A stretch of DNA of 64,000 bases from Hymenobacter sp. BRD128 (lineage in GTDB: Bacteria; Bacteroidota; Bacteroidia; Cytophagales; Hymenobacteraceae), in NCBI RefSeq assembly GCF_013256625.1, contig NZ_CP053908.1:3906001-3970000 (forward strand), in the 5' to 3' direction. The translations under genes were made by a program, and so were the position numbers. Shown piece after piece: positions 31,661-39,164 of the stretch. The notes under the pieces were generated by a model. The model saw nothing but the letters and a program-made list of their open reading frames with translations. It was not told the DNA's origin and did no database searches. The first letter of the stretch is position 1; every line of letters begins with the position of its first letter.

Positions 31661-32566
31661 TTACTTGTGCCGGGTAATATCGGCGTGGCTGCTGGCCGAG
31701 CTATCGGCCGTGAGTTGCGGAGCTGGTGCGGGGCTGCCCCCGCCTCCGGCTAGCACCGATACCTGCCCATCGGGGCCAATTTTGCGCACCGAGCTGGTGC
31801 CCGTATCAGTTACGTACACAATGCCAACCGGGGCAGTTGCCAGGCCCGCCGGAAAATTGAAGCCCCCGGCTAGCAGCGTAACCTCCCCGGTGGGGCTCAC
31901 GCGGCGAATATTGTTATCGTAAGTGTTGGCTACCAGTAGCGCGCCGGTACCATCGAGGGCAAGGCCGCGCGGATGGTTAAACGTAGCGGCCAGGGCCGTA
32001 ACGCGCCCATCGGCCTCAATCTGGCGCACCACATTGTTGCCGGTATCAGACACATACACAATACCTTGGGCACTCACGGTGATGCCAGCCGGCTTATTCA
32101 GGCCCTTGGCTAGGGTAGTGCGAGCACCGCGAGCACTCACTTTTTGCACGGTGCCGCTGCCCGGCTCGCTGCCCGAGTCGGCCACGTATACATTGCCCTC
32201 GGTATCGACGGCCACCGCCGCCGGAAATACGAGCTCCTTGCTGTGCGTCAGGGTGCTTACTTCGCCGGCCGGGCTCACCTGCACAATGCTGTGGCTGCCG
32301 GCATCGGCTACGTAAATCGTGCCAGCAGCGCTTATTGCCACGCCCGTAGGGTAGGCTAGCGTGCCCGCGTTAAGGGGGGTTACCTCACCGCCAGGGCTCA
32401 CTTTGTCTACGGCAGCGTTGTCGGTATCGACCACGTATACCGTGCCGGAAGCATCGACAGCCACGCCATCGGGAAACCCAAACGAAGCCGGCGGAGTAGC
32501 CGCTGGCTGGGCCGCAGTCAGCAAAACCGCCGCTAGCAGGCTACGCAATCGTATAGGTGTGGGCAT
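31661..32566 (-). CDS. Secreted NHL-repeat beta-propeller protein
   Basis: From ATG 32564-32566 the product has 301 residues with a signal peptide (MPTPIRLRSLLAAVLLTAAQ). About six repeats of roughly 40 residues follow the pattern GVAVDASGTVYVVDTDNAAV followed by KVSPGGEVTPL. These are NHL blades, which form a six-bladed propeller used for protein or ligand binding. No enzyme module is attached, so the role is unknown; it is likely periplasmic or extracellular. Its stop is only 10 bases from the stop of the convergent gene at 30436 and no hairpin separates them. Confidence 0.85.
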   Translation of the reverse strand: MPTPIRLRSLLAAVLLTAAQPAATPPASFGFPDGVAVDASGTVYVVDTDNAAVDKVSPGGEVTPLNAGTLAYPTGVAISAAGTIYVADAGSHSIVQVSPAGEVSTLTHSKELVFPAAVAVDTEGNVYVADSGSEPGSGTVQKVSARGARTTLAKGLNKPAGITVSAQGIVYVSDTGNNVVRQIEADGRVTALAATFNHPRGLALDGTGALLVANTYDNNIRRVSPTGEVTLLAGGFNFPAGLATAPVGIVYVTDTGTSSVRKIGPDGQVSVLAGGGGSPAPAPQLTADSSASSHADITRHK

Positions 32567-32686
32567 AACGTGGGAAAAGCGCCGGCGAGGGACTTCAAAG
32601 TTAGTACATGCTCTCGATAATCTGCTATTATTTATCGCTTTAGTCCCAGTACGTAAAACATTCATGCCCAGTTCACCTTTGCTGCT

Positions 32687-33391
32687 ATGAAGTTGACGAC
32701 CCGCGCCACCGCCGCCGAGCTCATGGACGACCTCACCCTGGCTACTGACGAGCTGCGGCAAAATCTCGATGAGCTCGAAACGATAAATACCTGGCTAGGG
32801 GGCTACCGCCCGGTGCTGGCCGCGCTGGCCCGGCTACGGCCGCGCTTCCCCCAGGGCCGCCCCCTGCGCCTGGCCGACCTGGGCAGCGGTGGCGGCGACA
32901 CCCTGCGGCACGTGGCCCGCTGGGCGCGGCGGCACGGCGTGCCCGCCGAGCTGGTAGGCATCGATGCCAACGAATTTATGCTGGCCTACGCCGCCGCCAA
33001 AAGCCAGGCCTATCCCGAAATCACGTATCGGCAGGCCGATATTTTTTCGCCCGAGTTTGCTGCCCAGCAATACGAGGTGCTCACGGCAAGCCTGTTCTGC
33101 CACCATTTCACCGATGCCGAGCTGGTGGCCCTACTGCGCAGCTGGCACCAGCAGGCCAGGCTAGCCGTAATTATCAACGACCTGCACCGCCACCCGCTAG
33201 CTTACTACAGCATTAAATATTTGACCAGGCTGCTTGGTGGCTCGCGCCTGGTGCAGCACGATGCGCCGCTCTCGGTAGCGCGCGCCTTCTCGCGGCAAGA
33301 CTGGGTGCGGCTACTGGCCGAGGCGGGCATTACGCAGTACGCGCTGCGCTGGTGCTGGGCCTTTCGGTGGCAGGTAGTCATCTATACTTAA
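32687..33391 (+). CDS. Class I SAM-dependent methyltransferase
   Basis: The 234-residue protein has the SAM-binding motif LADLGSGGGDTLRHVARWA (about residue 64), the acidic loop LVGIDANEFML, and QADIFSPEF before LTASLFCHHFTDAELVALL. This is the pattern of small-molecule methyltransferases found next to type III polyketide synthases. The likely target is a hydroxyl of the polyketide made by the neighbour at 34200, although the gene is on the opposite strand. A CACCTTTG box just upstream (about 32671-32678) is one base off the consensus. The FCHHF sequence before the catalytic face is notable. Confidence 0.85.
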   Translation: MKLTTRATAAELMDDLTLATDELRQNLDELETINTWLGGYRPVLAALARLRPRFPQGRPLRLADLGSGGGDTLRHVARWARRHGVPAELVGIDANEFMLAYAAAKSQAYPEITYRQADIFSPEFAAQQYEVLTASLFCHHFTDAELVALLRSWHQQARLAVIINDLHRHPLAYYSIKYLTRLLGGSRLVQHDAPLSVARAFSRQDWVRLLAEAGITQYALRWCWAFRWQVVIYT

Positions 33392-33532
33392 GTTGAGAAG
33401 CTTATCGAAGGACTAAGCTTGTGTTTTATTGCGGCTACACAGCCGCGTAAGTAGTTGAATAATTCTTGAAAAAGCCACTTCACATAAGCTTTCGTCGAGG
33501 ACGAATCTTAGAAGAACAATAAATTTGTAGTA

Positions 33533-33805
33533 ATGCTACTAGCTCTCTTCTTAGACGAAAATGCAATCCTTAAATTGACCGGCTTTGTCATTTTAGGGCC
33601 TTTTGTGATAGTGGGACTCGTCATCATCTATGCGTTAACTAAAAAAGGCACTTCACGCAGCTCGCGTGTTTGCGGGGTGGTGGCCGCGCTACTTTTTGCA
33701 GGCCTGGGTAGTATGGTTCCGATAGATGGATTATTTGTGCTGCTTGCTTTCGTGGTCATGTATGCCCTGTATATGGCTTTAAGCAATGATGAAACAGCAG
33801 CTTAA
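33533..33805 (+). CDS. Small membrane protein, three hydrophobic segments
   Basis: The 90-residue product has three predicted membrane helices: ILKLTGFVILGPFVIVGLVI, a second around VVAALLFAGLGSMV, and a third around LFVLLAFVVMYALYM. A short basic loop (TKKGTSRSSR) separates the first two. No family is recognised. Its base composition is lower in GC than its neighbours, and it lies in a patch with a broken ORF and a mobile element between the methyltransferase and polyketide synthase genes. This suggests an insertion into the locus. Confidence 0.55.
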   Translation: MLLALFLDENAILKLTGFVILGPFVIVGLVIIYALTKKGTSRSSRVCGVVAALLFAGLGSMVPIDGLFVLLAFVVMYALYMALSNDETAA

Positions 33806-33999
33806 ATGCGCTGAGCAATCGTTGTGCGATAGAATTCAAGAATGGAAAACTCGTGTCTTTCGACTTGGATGAAATAGGCAACTATCGCTTTGACCCTTGG
33901 AAATTTAAACGTTATATAGAAAGTATAGGTGTCGATTGCGATTGGCTAGATGACTACCATATCAAGTTGTTAGCAAAGAACGTTTTCTATCAGCAATAG
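33793..33999 (+). pseudogene. Fragment of an unrecognised gene
   Basis: A frame without ATG begins inside the end of the 33533 gene and runs to TAG 33997-33999. It reads IEFKNGKLVSFDLDEIGNYR, then a KRYIESIGVDCDWLDDYHIK segment. The composition looks like real protein, and the downstream acidic/aromatic pattern resembles small immunity- or antitoxin-type proteins, but no family can be named. It is a gene remnant, or a gene joined to the previous one by a shifted base. A GTG near 33853 is the only plausible start. Confidence 0.35.
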
Positions 34000-34029
34000 T
34001 GGAGATTTTTACATTCTATGAACGACCGT

Positions 34030-34175
34030 GGCTGTTGCAGAACCCTCGGGTAGGCCTCACGAATGGGTTGGTTGAGCCTACAATCGCCGGAAAGGACCGC
34101 TTTAAAAGCCTTTTTATTTGCTTGACGCCAACTTAGGAGGCTTTTAAGGTCGTTGTTCCGACTTCTGCAACAGCC
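34030..34175. mobile_element. 146-bp MITE-like element with 8-bp target duplication
   Basis: The ends are perfect 13-bp inverted repeats: GGCTGTTGCAGAA (34030-34042) and its complement (34163-34175). The element is flanked on both sides by the direct repeat ACGACCGT (34022-34029 and 34176-34183), the signature of an 8-bp target duplication. Inside is a second inverted pair, TTAAAAGCC (34102-34110) and GGCTTTTAA (34139-34147). There is no room for a transposase, so it must be mobilised in trans. IS1, IS6, IS66 and IS1595 are families that can make 8-bp duplications; the parent is not identified. Confidence 0.85.
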
Positions 34176-34199
34176 ACGACCGTTTGCAATATGTAAAAA

Positions 34200-35318
34200 T
34201 TACTCTCCCGCCACTATCTCCAGCAGCATGGCTTCCATCGTCAGGCCTGGGCCGAAGGCGCAGCTTAGCACCGGTGCGCCGTGGTCGGCGGGGCTAGCGG
34301 CGGCCAATAATTCGCGCAGCACGAAGAGCACCGTGGCCGACGACATATTGCCGTAGTCGCGCAGCACCTGGTAGGCGTAGCGGTTGTCGTCCTTGGTCAG
34401 CCCCAGGGCCTGCTCGATGGCTTCCAAAATTTTGCGGCCGCCGGGGTGCAGGGCGAAGTGGCGGATGTCTTCGCGGCGCACCGGCAAATCCTTTAATAAG
34501 TCGGCCGTGAGCTGCCCGATGCCCCTTTGAATGAGCGCCGGCACGTAGCCCGAGAGCGTCATCTCGAAGCCAAAGTCGCCGATGTGCCAGGCCATGTCCT
34601 GCACACCCTCGGGCGCCAGGCCGCAGTGAAAGGCGCGCAGCGCCAGGCTGGGCGCGGGGCTGGCCAACGGCTGCCCCAGCACCAAGCAGGCCGCCGCGCC
34701 ATCGGCAAACAGCGCGTTGCTCACCAAGTGGTCTTCCTCGTGGCTTTTCTGAAAGTGCAGGGTGCAGAGCTCCACGCTCACTACCAGCACGCGGGCGGCG
34801 GGGTCGGCGCGCACCATGCCATCGGCGAGGCGCAGGGCATTTACGGCCGCGTAGCAACCCATGAAGTTGACGCAGGTGCGCCGTACTGAGGAGGGCAGGC
34901 CCAGCGCCGTTACCAATTCAATATCGAGCCCCGGCGCGTACATGCCCGTGCAGCTCACCGTGATGAGGTGCGTGAGGCTGGCCGCCGCGATGCTCGGCGC
35001 CTGGCGCAGCGAGTCCTGCACGGCGGCCAGGGCTAGCGGCAGCGCCTCGCGGCGGTAGGCGGCCATGCGCTGGCTCACGCTCGGGAAAGGCTCCAGGCCC
35101 GGCGTGTTCGGAAAAAAATCGTAGTCGCCATTCTCCCGGCCGTAGTCGACCAGCACCGAGTGGCGGTGCTCGATGCCCGACACCCGGTAGAGGGCCCGCA
35201 GCTTGCGCGTGCCGCCCGCGTCTAGCTCCAGCGCCCCGGCCATAAAATCGGCAATCACTGGCTGGGTAAGGCGGTGGGCAGGAGTAGCGGTGCCGATGGC
35301 ACCCAGGTAGCTGGGCAT
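34200..35318 (-). CDS. Type III polyketide synthase (chalcone-synthase family)
   Basis: The 372-residue protein is a ketosynthase of the chalcone/stilbene synthase type, which extends an acyl-CoA starter with malonyl-CoA and cyclises the product without a carrier protein. The catalytic triad is visible: Cys-155 in NFMGCYAAVNALRLAD, His-291 in FALHPGGRKILE, and Asn-324 in DYGNMSSATVLFVL. ITVSCTGMYAPGLD is a further conserved block. Bacterial relatives make alkylresorcinols, alkylpyrones or phloroglucinols. With the FAD enzyme upstream and the methyltransferase nearby, the product is inferred to be a modified phenolic lipid. A MITE sits 24 bases beyond the stop. Confidence 0.93.
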   Translation of the reverse strand: MPSYLGAIGTATPAHRLTQPVIADFMAGALELDAGGTRKLRALYRVSGIEHRHSVLVDYGRENGDYDFFPNTPGLEPFPSVSQRMAAYRREALPLALAAVQDSLRQAPSIAAASLTHLITVSCTGMYAPGLDIELVTALGLPSSVRRTCVNFMGCYAAVNALRLADGMVRADPAARVLVVSVELCTLHFQKSHEEDHLVSNALFADGAAACLVLGQPLASPAPSLALRAFHCGLAPEGVQDMAWHIGDFGFEMTLSGYVPALIQRGIGQLTADLLKDLPVRREDIRHFALHPGGRKILEAIEQALGLTKDDNRYAYQVLRDYGNMSSATVLFVLRELLAAASPADHGAPVLSCAFGPGLTMEAMLLEIVAGE

Positions 35319-35479
35319 CAGGAAGTAATTAGAAGCGCAAGTTTACGCAGTTAGGAATAGCGCGCTGGCGGACGCTTCACAAAAAATGCGCCAGCTAGCT
35401 GCCAAGGCTAGCCATCTACGAAATGGGGAGCGGTTTGGGGGTTTGCGCGGCTTTACGGCTAGCTTGGCGGCGGGTTTTT

Positions 35480-36595
35480 TCAGGAAAACGCCGTGCCGTG
35501 CGTGCGGCGCATAAGGGCGCGCACGGCGGCCGGCCAATAGCGCAGGCTGCCCACCACCAGCTCGCTCAGCACCGGCCCGCCAAACAGCCCCTGCACCGCG
35601 CGCCCCACCCGCAGCCGCGCCCCAAACTGCCGCTGCCAGGCCTGGGTATAGGCGGCTTCTAGCGCCGGGCGCGGCAGCTCGCCGCGCAAGAAGCGGCTCG
35701 CCAGCGGGGCGGCCAGCGCGGCGCCGTGCAGCGCCATTGCCATGCCATTGCCGCAGAGCGGCGTGATGAGGCCGGCCGCGTCGCCCACCATCAGCAGGTG
35801 CTGCTCGACGGGCAGCTTGGGGGCGAAGGATATTTCATTGATGACCTCGGGCTGCGGGTAGAGCCTTTCGGCATGGGTGAGGATAGCGGCCAGGCGCGGG
35901 TTTTGGGCCAGCACCTCGCCCTCCAGGGCCGCAATGGTACCACCGCCCGCCTTGAGGTTGGCGCGGGTGGTGAGGTAGCAAAAGCACAGCTTGTCGGCTT
36001 CGATGGCCGAGATACCCGCGTAGCCATCCCGAAAATTGTGCAGCTCAATAACATCGCGCGCAAAGCCCGGCAGCCGCAGGTGGTATTTGACCCCGAGGTA
36101 GGGCGAACGCTGCCCGAAAAACGGCCGCCCCAGCTGCCGGTCGAGGGCGCTGCGCTTGCCGTAGGTGCCGAGCACGAGGCGCGCGGCCAGCTGCCGGCCA
36201 TCGGCCAGGTGCACCGTGTGCACGTCGGTGGCGGCGTCGAAGGTCACGTCGGCCACGGTGGCAAAAATAAATTCGACGCCCTGGGATACTGCCTTTTGGT
36301 ACAGAAAATCGTCGAGCTGGTAGCGGCTCACCCCAAAGCCGCCCAGGTCGAGGGGGCTAGCCAGCAGGCGGCCGGCCGGCGATGATAGCCGAAACTGCCC
36401 GATGGCCGCCGGCGCCAGCGCCGCCGGGTCGGCCCCCAGCCGGCGCAGGTAGGGCAGCACCTCATTGCTCACGTACTCGCCGCACACCCGGTGAAAGGGG
36501 TAGCGCCGTCGCTCTACCACTACCACGCGGTGGCCGCGCCCGGCCAGGTCGAGCGCGGCCGCCAAGCCCGCCAGGCCCCCGCCCACTATCAGCAT
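35480..36595 (-). CDS. FAD-dependent oxidoreductase (geranylgeranyl-reductase/aromatic hydroxylase type)
   Basis: From ATG 36593-36595 the product has 371 residues. It opens with the FAD motif LIVGGGLAGLAAALDLAGRG and the family block RVCGEYVSNEVLPYL. A later LLMVGDAAGLITPLCGNGMA is the second FAD-binding (GD) motif of the hydroxylase/geranylgeranyl-reductase class. The GTG at 36625 would only add ten residues before the FAD motif. It precedes the type III polyketide synthase on the same strand, 161 bases apart, and probably hydroxylates or oxidises the polyketide ring, by analogy with the SrsC step in Streptomyces phenolic lipids. Confidence 0.88.
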   Translation of the reverse strand: MLIVGGGLAGLAAALDLAGRGHRVVVVERRRYPFHRVCGEYVSNEVLPYLRRLGADPAALAPAAIGQFRLSSPAGRLLASPLDLGGFGVSRYQLDDFLYQKAVSQGVEFIFATVADVTFDAATDVHTVHLADGRQLAARLVLGTYGKRSALDRQLGRPFFGQRSPYLGVKYHLRLPGFARDVIELHNFRDGYAGISAIEADKLCFCYLTTRANLKAGGGTIAALEGEVLAQNPRLAAILTHAERLYPQPEVINEISFAPKLPVEQHLLMVGDAAGLITPLCGNGMAMALHGAALAAPLASRFLRGELPRPALEAAYTQAWQRQFGARLRVGRAVQGLFGGPVLSELVVGSLRYWPAAVRALMRRTHGTAFS

Positions 36596-36688
36596 GCTAG
36601 TAAAAGTTATATTGGGTAAAATCACGGATTGGCCGGGTAAAAATCCAGCTTTAGATAAGTAAACGTATAGGTAGGCGGCGAACCGGTG

Positions 36689-36696
36689 TACTTTTG
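36689..36696 (+). promoter_or_regulatory. TAnnTTTG box for the 36766 gene
   Basis: TACTTTTG lies 69 bases before ATG 36766 and matches the Bacteroidota -7 element. An upstream TTG at correct spacing is missing. Confidence 0.4.
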
Positions 36697-36765
36697 CGAA
36701 ACCAAAAAACCGGTTCGTCGTTAACTTTCATCCCACCCGGCTACTGTGTTCTGGTTGACTATATT

Positions 36766-37146
36766 ATGAAACAACCCTTACTTTTTGGATTACTCTGGTT
36801 GGCTAGCCTCGGCCTTTACGTGAGCAGCTCGGGGCCAGCCCACGCCACTACCATTCGGGGGGCGCACCAAACGGTGGTGCGGCCGGCACTCGATGACAAA
36901 ACCCTGGTAGTATATCCCAATCCCAGCACTGGTATTGTGCACCTCACCATTAGCGGCCTTGAGGGCCGCAAGGTAGAAGTGAGCATCATCAACGTTATCG
37001 GCACGGTTATGTACCACGAAACGCTCACCGAGCTCAACGAGCGCTACACCAAAACGCTGGACCTTAGCCGGTTTGCCAACGGCCTGTACTACGTAAAGCT
37101 GGAAGCCGATAATTCGAGCCAGCTCTGCAAGCTCGTTATTCGTTGA
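36766..37146 (+). CDS. Minimal T9SS-sorted protein (signal peptide plus C-terminal sorting domain)
   Basis: From ATG 36766 the product has 126 residues: a signal peptide (MKQPLLFGLLWLASLGLYVS, ending SGPAHA) and a type A T9SS sorting domain. The latter starts at VVYPNPSTGIVHLTI and ends FANGLYYVKLEADNSSQLCKLVIR. Only about 20 residues separate them, so there is almost no passenger. T9SS carries such proteins across the outer membrane and cuts off the domain. The free peptide left would be tiny. It may be a signal-like peptide, a decayed cargo gene, or a protein whose sorting domain itself functions. A strong terminator follows. Confidence 0.85.
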   Translation: MKQPLLFGLLWLASLGLYVSSSGPAHATTIRGAHQTVVRPALDDKTLVVYPNPSTGIVHLTISGLEGRKVEVSIINVIGTVMYHETLTELNERYTKTLDLSRFANGLYYVKLEADNSSQLCKLVIR

Positions 37147-37200
37147 TACTAAAGGAATTGCGGCCAGACTGGTGGAATAGATTTTCTTAAAGGCTATTGG

Positions 37201-37246
37201 TATTGAACAGAAAAAGCAGCCCATCGGCTGCTTTTTCTGTTCAATA
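37201..37246. terminator. Bidirectional terminator, 21-bp perfect stem
   Basis: Bases 37201-37221 and 37226-37246 are exact complements around CATC. A5 and T5 tracts flank the GCAGCC core. It separates the T9SS gene from the minus-strand mini-gene at 37258. Confidence 0.9.
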
Positions 37247-37257
37247 GCCAGGCTAAG

Positions 37258-37359
37258 CTAGCGGGCCGGTACCGGGCTGACCATGTTGCGCACGCGGCGG
37301 GCAGTATCAAGAGCCATGAGCGCAGTCGCCGCTAGCAGAGCAAAAAACAGGAACCACAT
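37258..37359 (-). CDS. 33-residue single-helix mini-protein
   Basis: A minus-strand ATG at 37357-37359 opens 33 codons to TAG 37258-37260. It encodes one membrane helix (MWFLFFALLAATALMALD) followed by a basic tail (ARRVRNMV). The bidirectional terminator ends 11 bases beyond its stop, as expected for a real gene end. Size and layout resemble other tiny membrane proteins, such as small membrane subunits or regulators, but there is no match to name. No convincing ribosome site is seen upstream. Confidence 0.45.
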   Translation of the reverse strand: MWFLFFALLAATALMALDTARRVRNMVSPVPAR

Positions 37360-37484
37360 AGTTGTAAGAGGAAAGGCAATGTGAATAAAAAACCAACCAG
37401 GCAGCTAGCCCAGGGGCACGGGTAGTTTAACCCGTGTGGCCCGCTTAGGGTTACACTAAAATTCGGGCATTTTAGGCCTGCCAG

Positions 37485-38855
37485 CTAGAGGAGGCGTAAG
37501 TGCCCGCTCTGGATGAGGCGGTAAAGGGTGGAGCGGCCCACGCGCAGGCGATTGGCGGCGGCTACTACGTCGCCGTTCAGCGCCGTGAGGCTAGTTTGCA
37601 TAATGGCCAGCGTTTGCTCGCGTAGCGACGGGAAAACCAGCGTAGTACTGCTAGGGGCGGCCACGGCCTCCGTGGCGCGTGGGCCTGGCGCCGTGCGAAA
37701 CGGAATGTCGCTAGCTTCAATCTGTGGGCCATCGGCCAGCACAGCAGCCAGCTCTACTACCGCCTTCAGCTCGCGCACGTTGCCCGGAAAGGCGTGGCTC
37801 AGCAGCCGCCTGCGCGCCTCTTCGCTAAACGCCCGCACGGGCAGCTTGTTGAGCTGGCTAAACGTGTGCACAAAGGCTTCGGCCAGCAGCAGAATATCGT
37901 GGCCCCGCTGGCGCAGCGGCGGCAGCTCGATGGGTAGCCCCAGCAAGCGGTAGTACAGGTCTTCGCGAAAGCGGCCGGCCTCGACCTCGGCGGCAAGGTC
38001 GCGATGAGTAGCTACCACCAGCCGCACATCGAAAGGCACGGGCTGCGCACCACCCACGCGCGTCACGGCGCGCTCTTGCAGCACCCGCAGCAGCTTGGCT
38101 TGCAGCATCAGCTCCAGGTCGGCAATCTCATCCAGAAACAGGGTGCCGCCGTTGGCTTCCTCAAAGCGGCCGATACGCCGCGCCGTAGCACCCGTAAAAG
38201 CCCCCTTCTCGTGCCCAAATAGCTCGCTCTCCAACAGCTCGCGCGGAATGGCGGCCATATTGAGCGCCACAAACGGCTGCCCTGCCCGCCCCGACTGCGC
38301 GTGAATGGCTTGCGCTACCAATTCCTTGCCCGTGCCCGTTTCGCCACTCACCGATACGGTAATGGTGGTGCGGGCGGCCTTCGCAATCAGCTCGCGCACT
38401 TGCTGCATTCTGGCGTGCTGGCCGAGCAGCATATCGGTCGGTGCCTCGGGTTTGGTGGGAGCCACACTTACGGGCTGCTGGGCCGCTGCCAGTGCCTGCC
38501 ATAGCCGCTCGGGGCTTTGCAGGTCCTTTACCAAGTACTGGCTGATGCCCTGGGCAAGTAAGTCAGTTTCCGTTTCAGTATCGGGTTCGCTGGTCAGCAC
38601 AAAGAAATGAGCAGCTGGCAGGCGCTCGCGCAACTTGCGCACCAAGCGTCGGGGCAGGCCCTCCGGGCCATCGCTATCCAGGATAAGGGCATCGGGCAGG
38701 GCCGTCGCCGACGAGCGCTGGGCCAGGGCCAGCGCTATCGTGGTAAAGCGCCGTACCAGGTAGTCGGGGTTAAGGCTAAGGCGATGGCAAAGCCTGGTAA
38801 TATAGGCGCTATCAGGCCCAATAAGCCAGACATGATAGTAGACAGAATTTTTCAT
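37485..38855 (-). CDS. Sigma-54-dependent transcriptional activator (NtrC family)
   Basis: The 456-residue protein has three parts. Residues 8-125 form a receiver-like domain with Asp-60 (ALILDSD), Thr-88 (VLTSE) and Lys-110 (YLVKD), but the usual pair of acidic residues after the first strand is reduced to PD. Residues 140-390 are the AAA+ domain: Walker A GETGTGKE (171-178), the sigma-54 contact loop GAFTGA (218-223), Walker [12 protein letters not shown] Fis-type helix-turn-helix ends the protein ([20 protein letters not shown]). It opens sigma-54 promoters with ATP and works with RpoN (4509-6122). No histidine kinase is adjacent. The reduced acidic pocket makes phosphorylation uncertain. 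Confidence 0.95.
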   Translation of the reverse strand: MKNSVYYHVWLIGPDSAYITRLCHRLSLNPDYLVRRFTTIALALAQRSSATALPDALILDSDGPEGLPRRLVRKLRERLPAAHFFVLTSEPDTETETDLLAQGISQYLVKDLQSPERLWQALAAAQQPVSVAPTKPEAPTDMLLGQHARMQQVRELIAKAARTTITVSVSGETGTGKELVAQAIHAQSGRAGQPFVALNMAAIPRELLESELFGHEKGAFTGATARRIGRFEEANGGTLFLDEIADLELMLQAKLLRVLQERAVTRVGGAQPVPFDVRLVVATHRDLAAEVEAGRFREDLYYRLLGLPIELPPLRQRGHDILLLAEAFVHTFSQLNKLPVRAFSEEARRRLLSHAFPGNVRELKAVVELAAVLADGPQIEASDIPFRTAPGPRATEAVAAPSSTTLVFPSLREQTLAIMQTSLTALNGDVVAAANRLRVGRSTLYRLIQSGHLRLL

Positions 38856-39164
38856 AACACAAGAGAGTGGGCGCGTTAAGAAAAATTAATGTTTAGGTAA
38901 AAGTGGACTTTCATTAGTAAAATTATAAAATGAGTGTAAGATGATTTTTTAATGATTGTTGAATAATACTAAGAAAATCTTTCTAAATGCGCGAGGTTAC
39001 AGTTTCAAAAAAGACAAAATTCCTTTTTTTAAGAAGATAAAGTTTCTTTTTGGGAGAGGTCCTGTAAATATAGTTTATAAAATTTACCTGTTAAACAAGG
39101 GGTTAAAAGATTGGCTGCTTATTTGGTGGAAAAAGAACATGCTAAATCTTTATTCACCAGAGCA
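38856..39164. other. AT-rich leader region of the 39165 gene
   Basis: This stretch is A/T-rich in a GC-rich region, with poly-A and poly-T runs and no strong gene. A 75-codon TTG-started frame (38956-39183) is Lys-rich and probably chance. The region may hold a long leader or regulatory DNA of the surface protein at 39165, or the regulator's own promoter. Confidence 0.4.
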
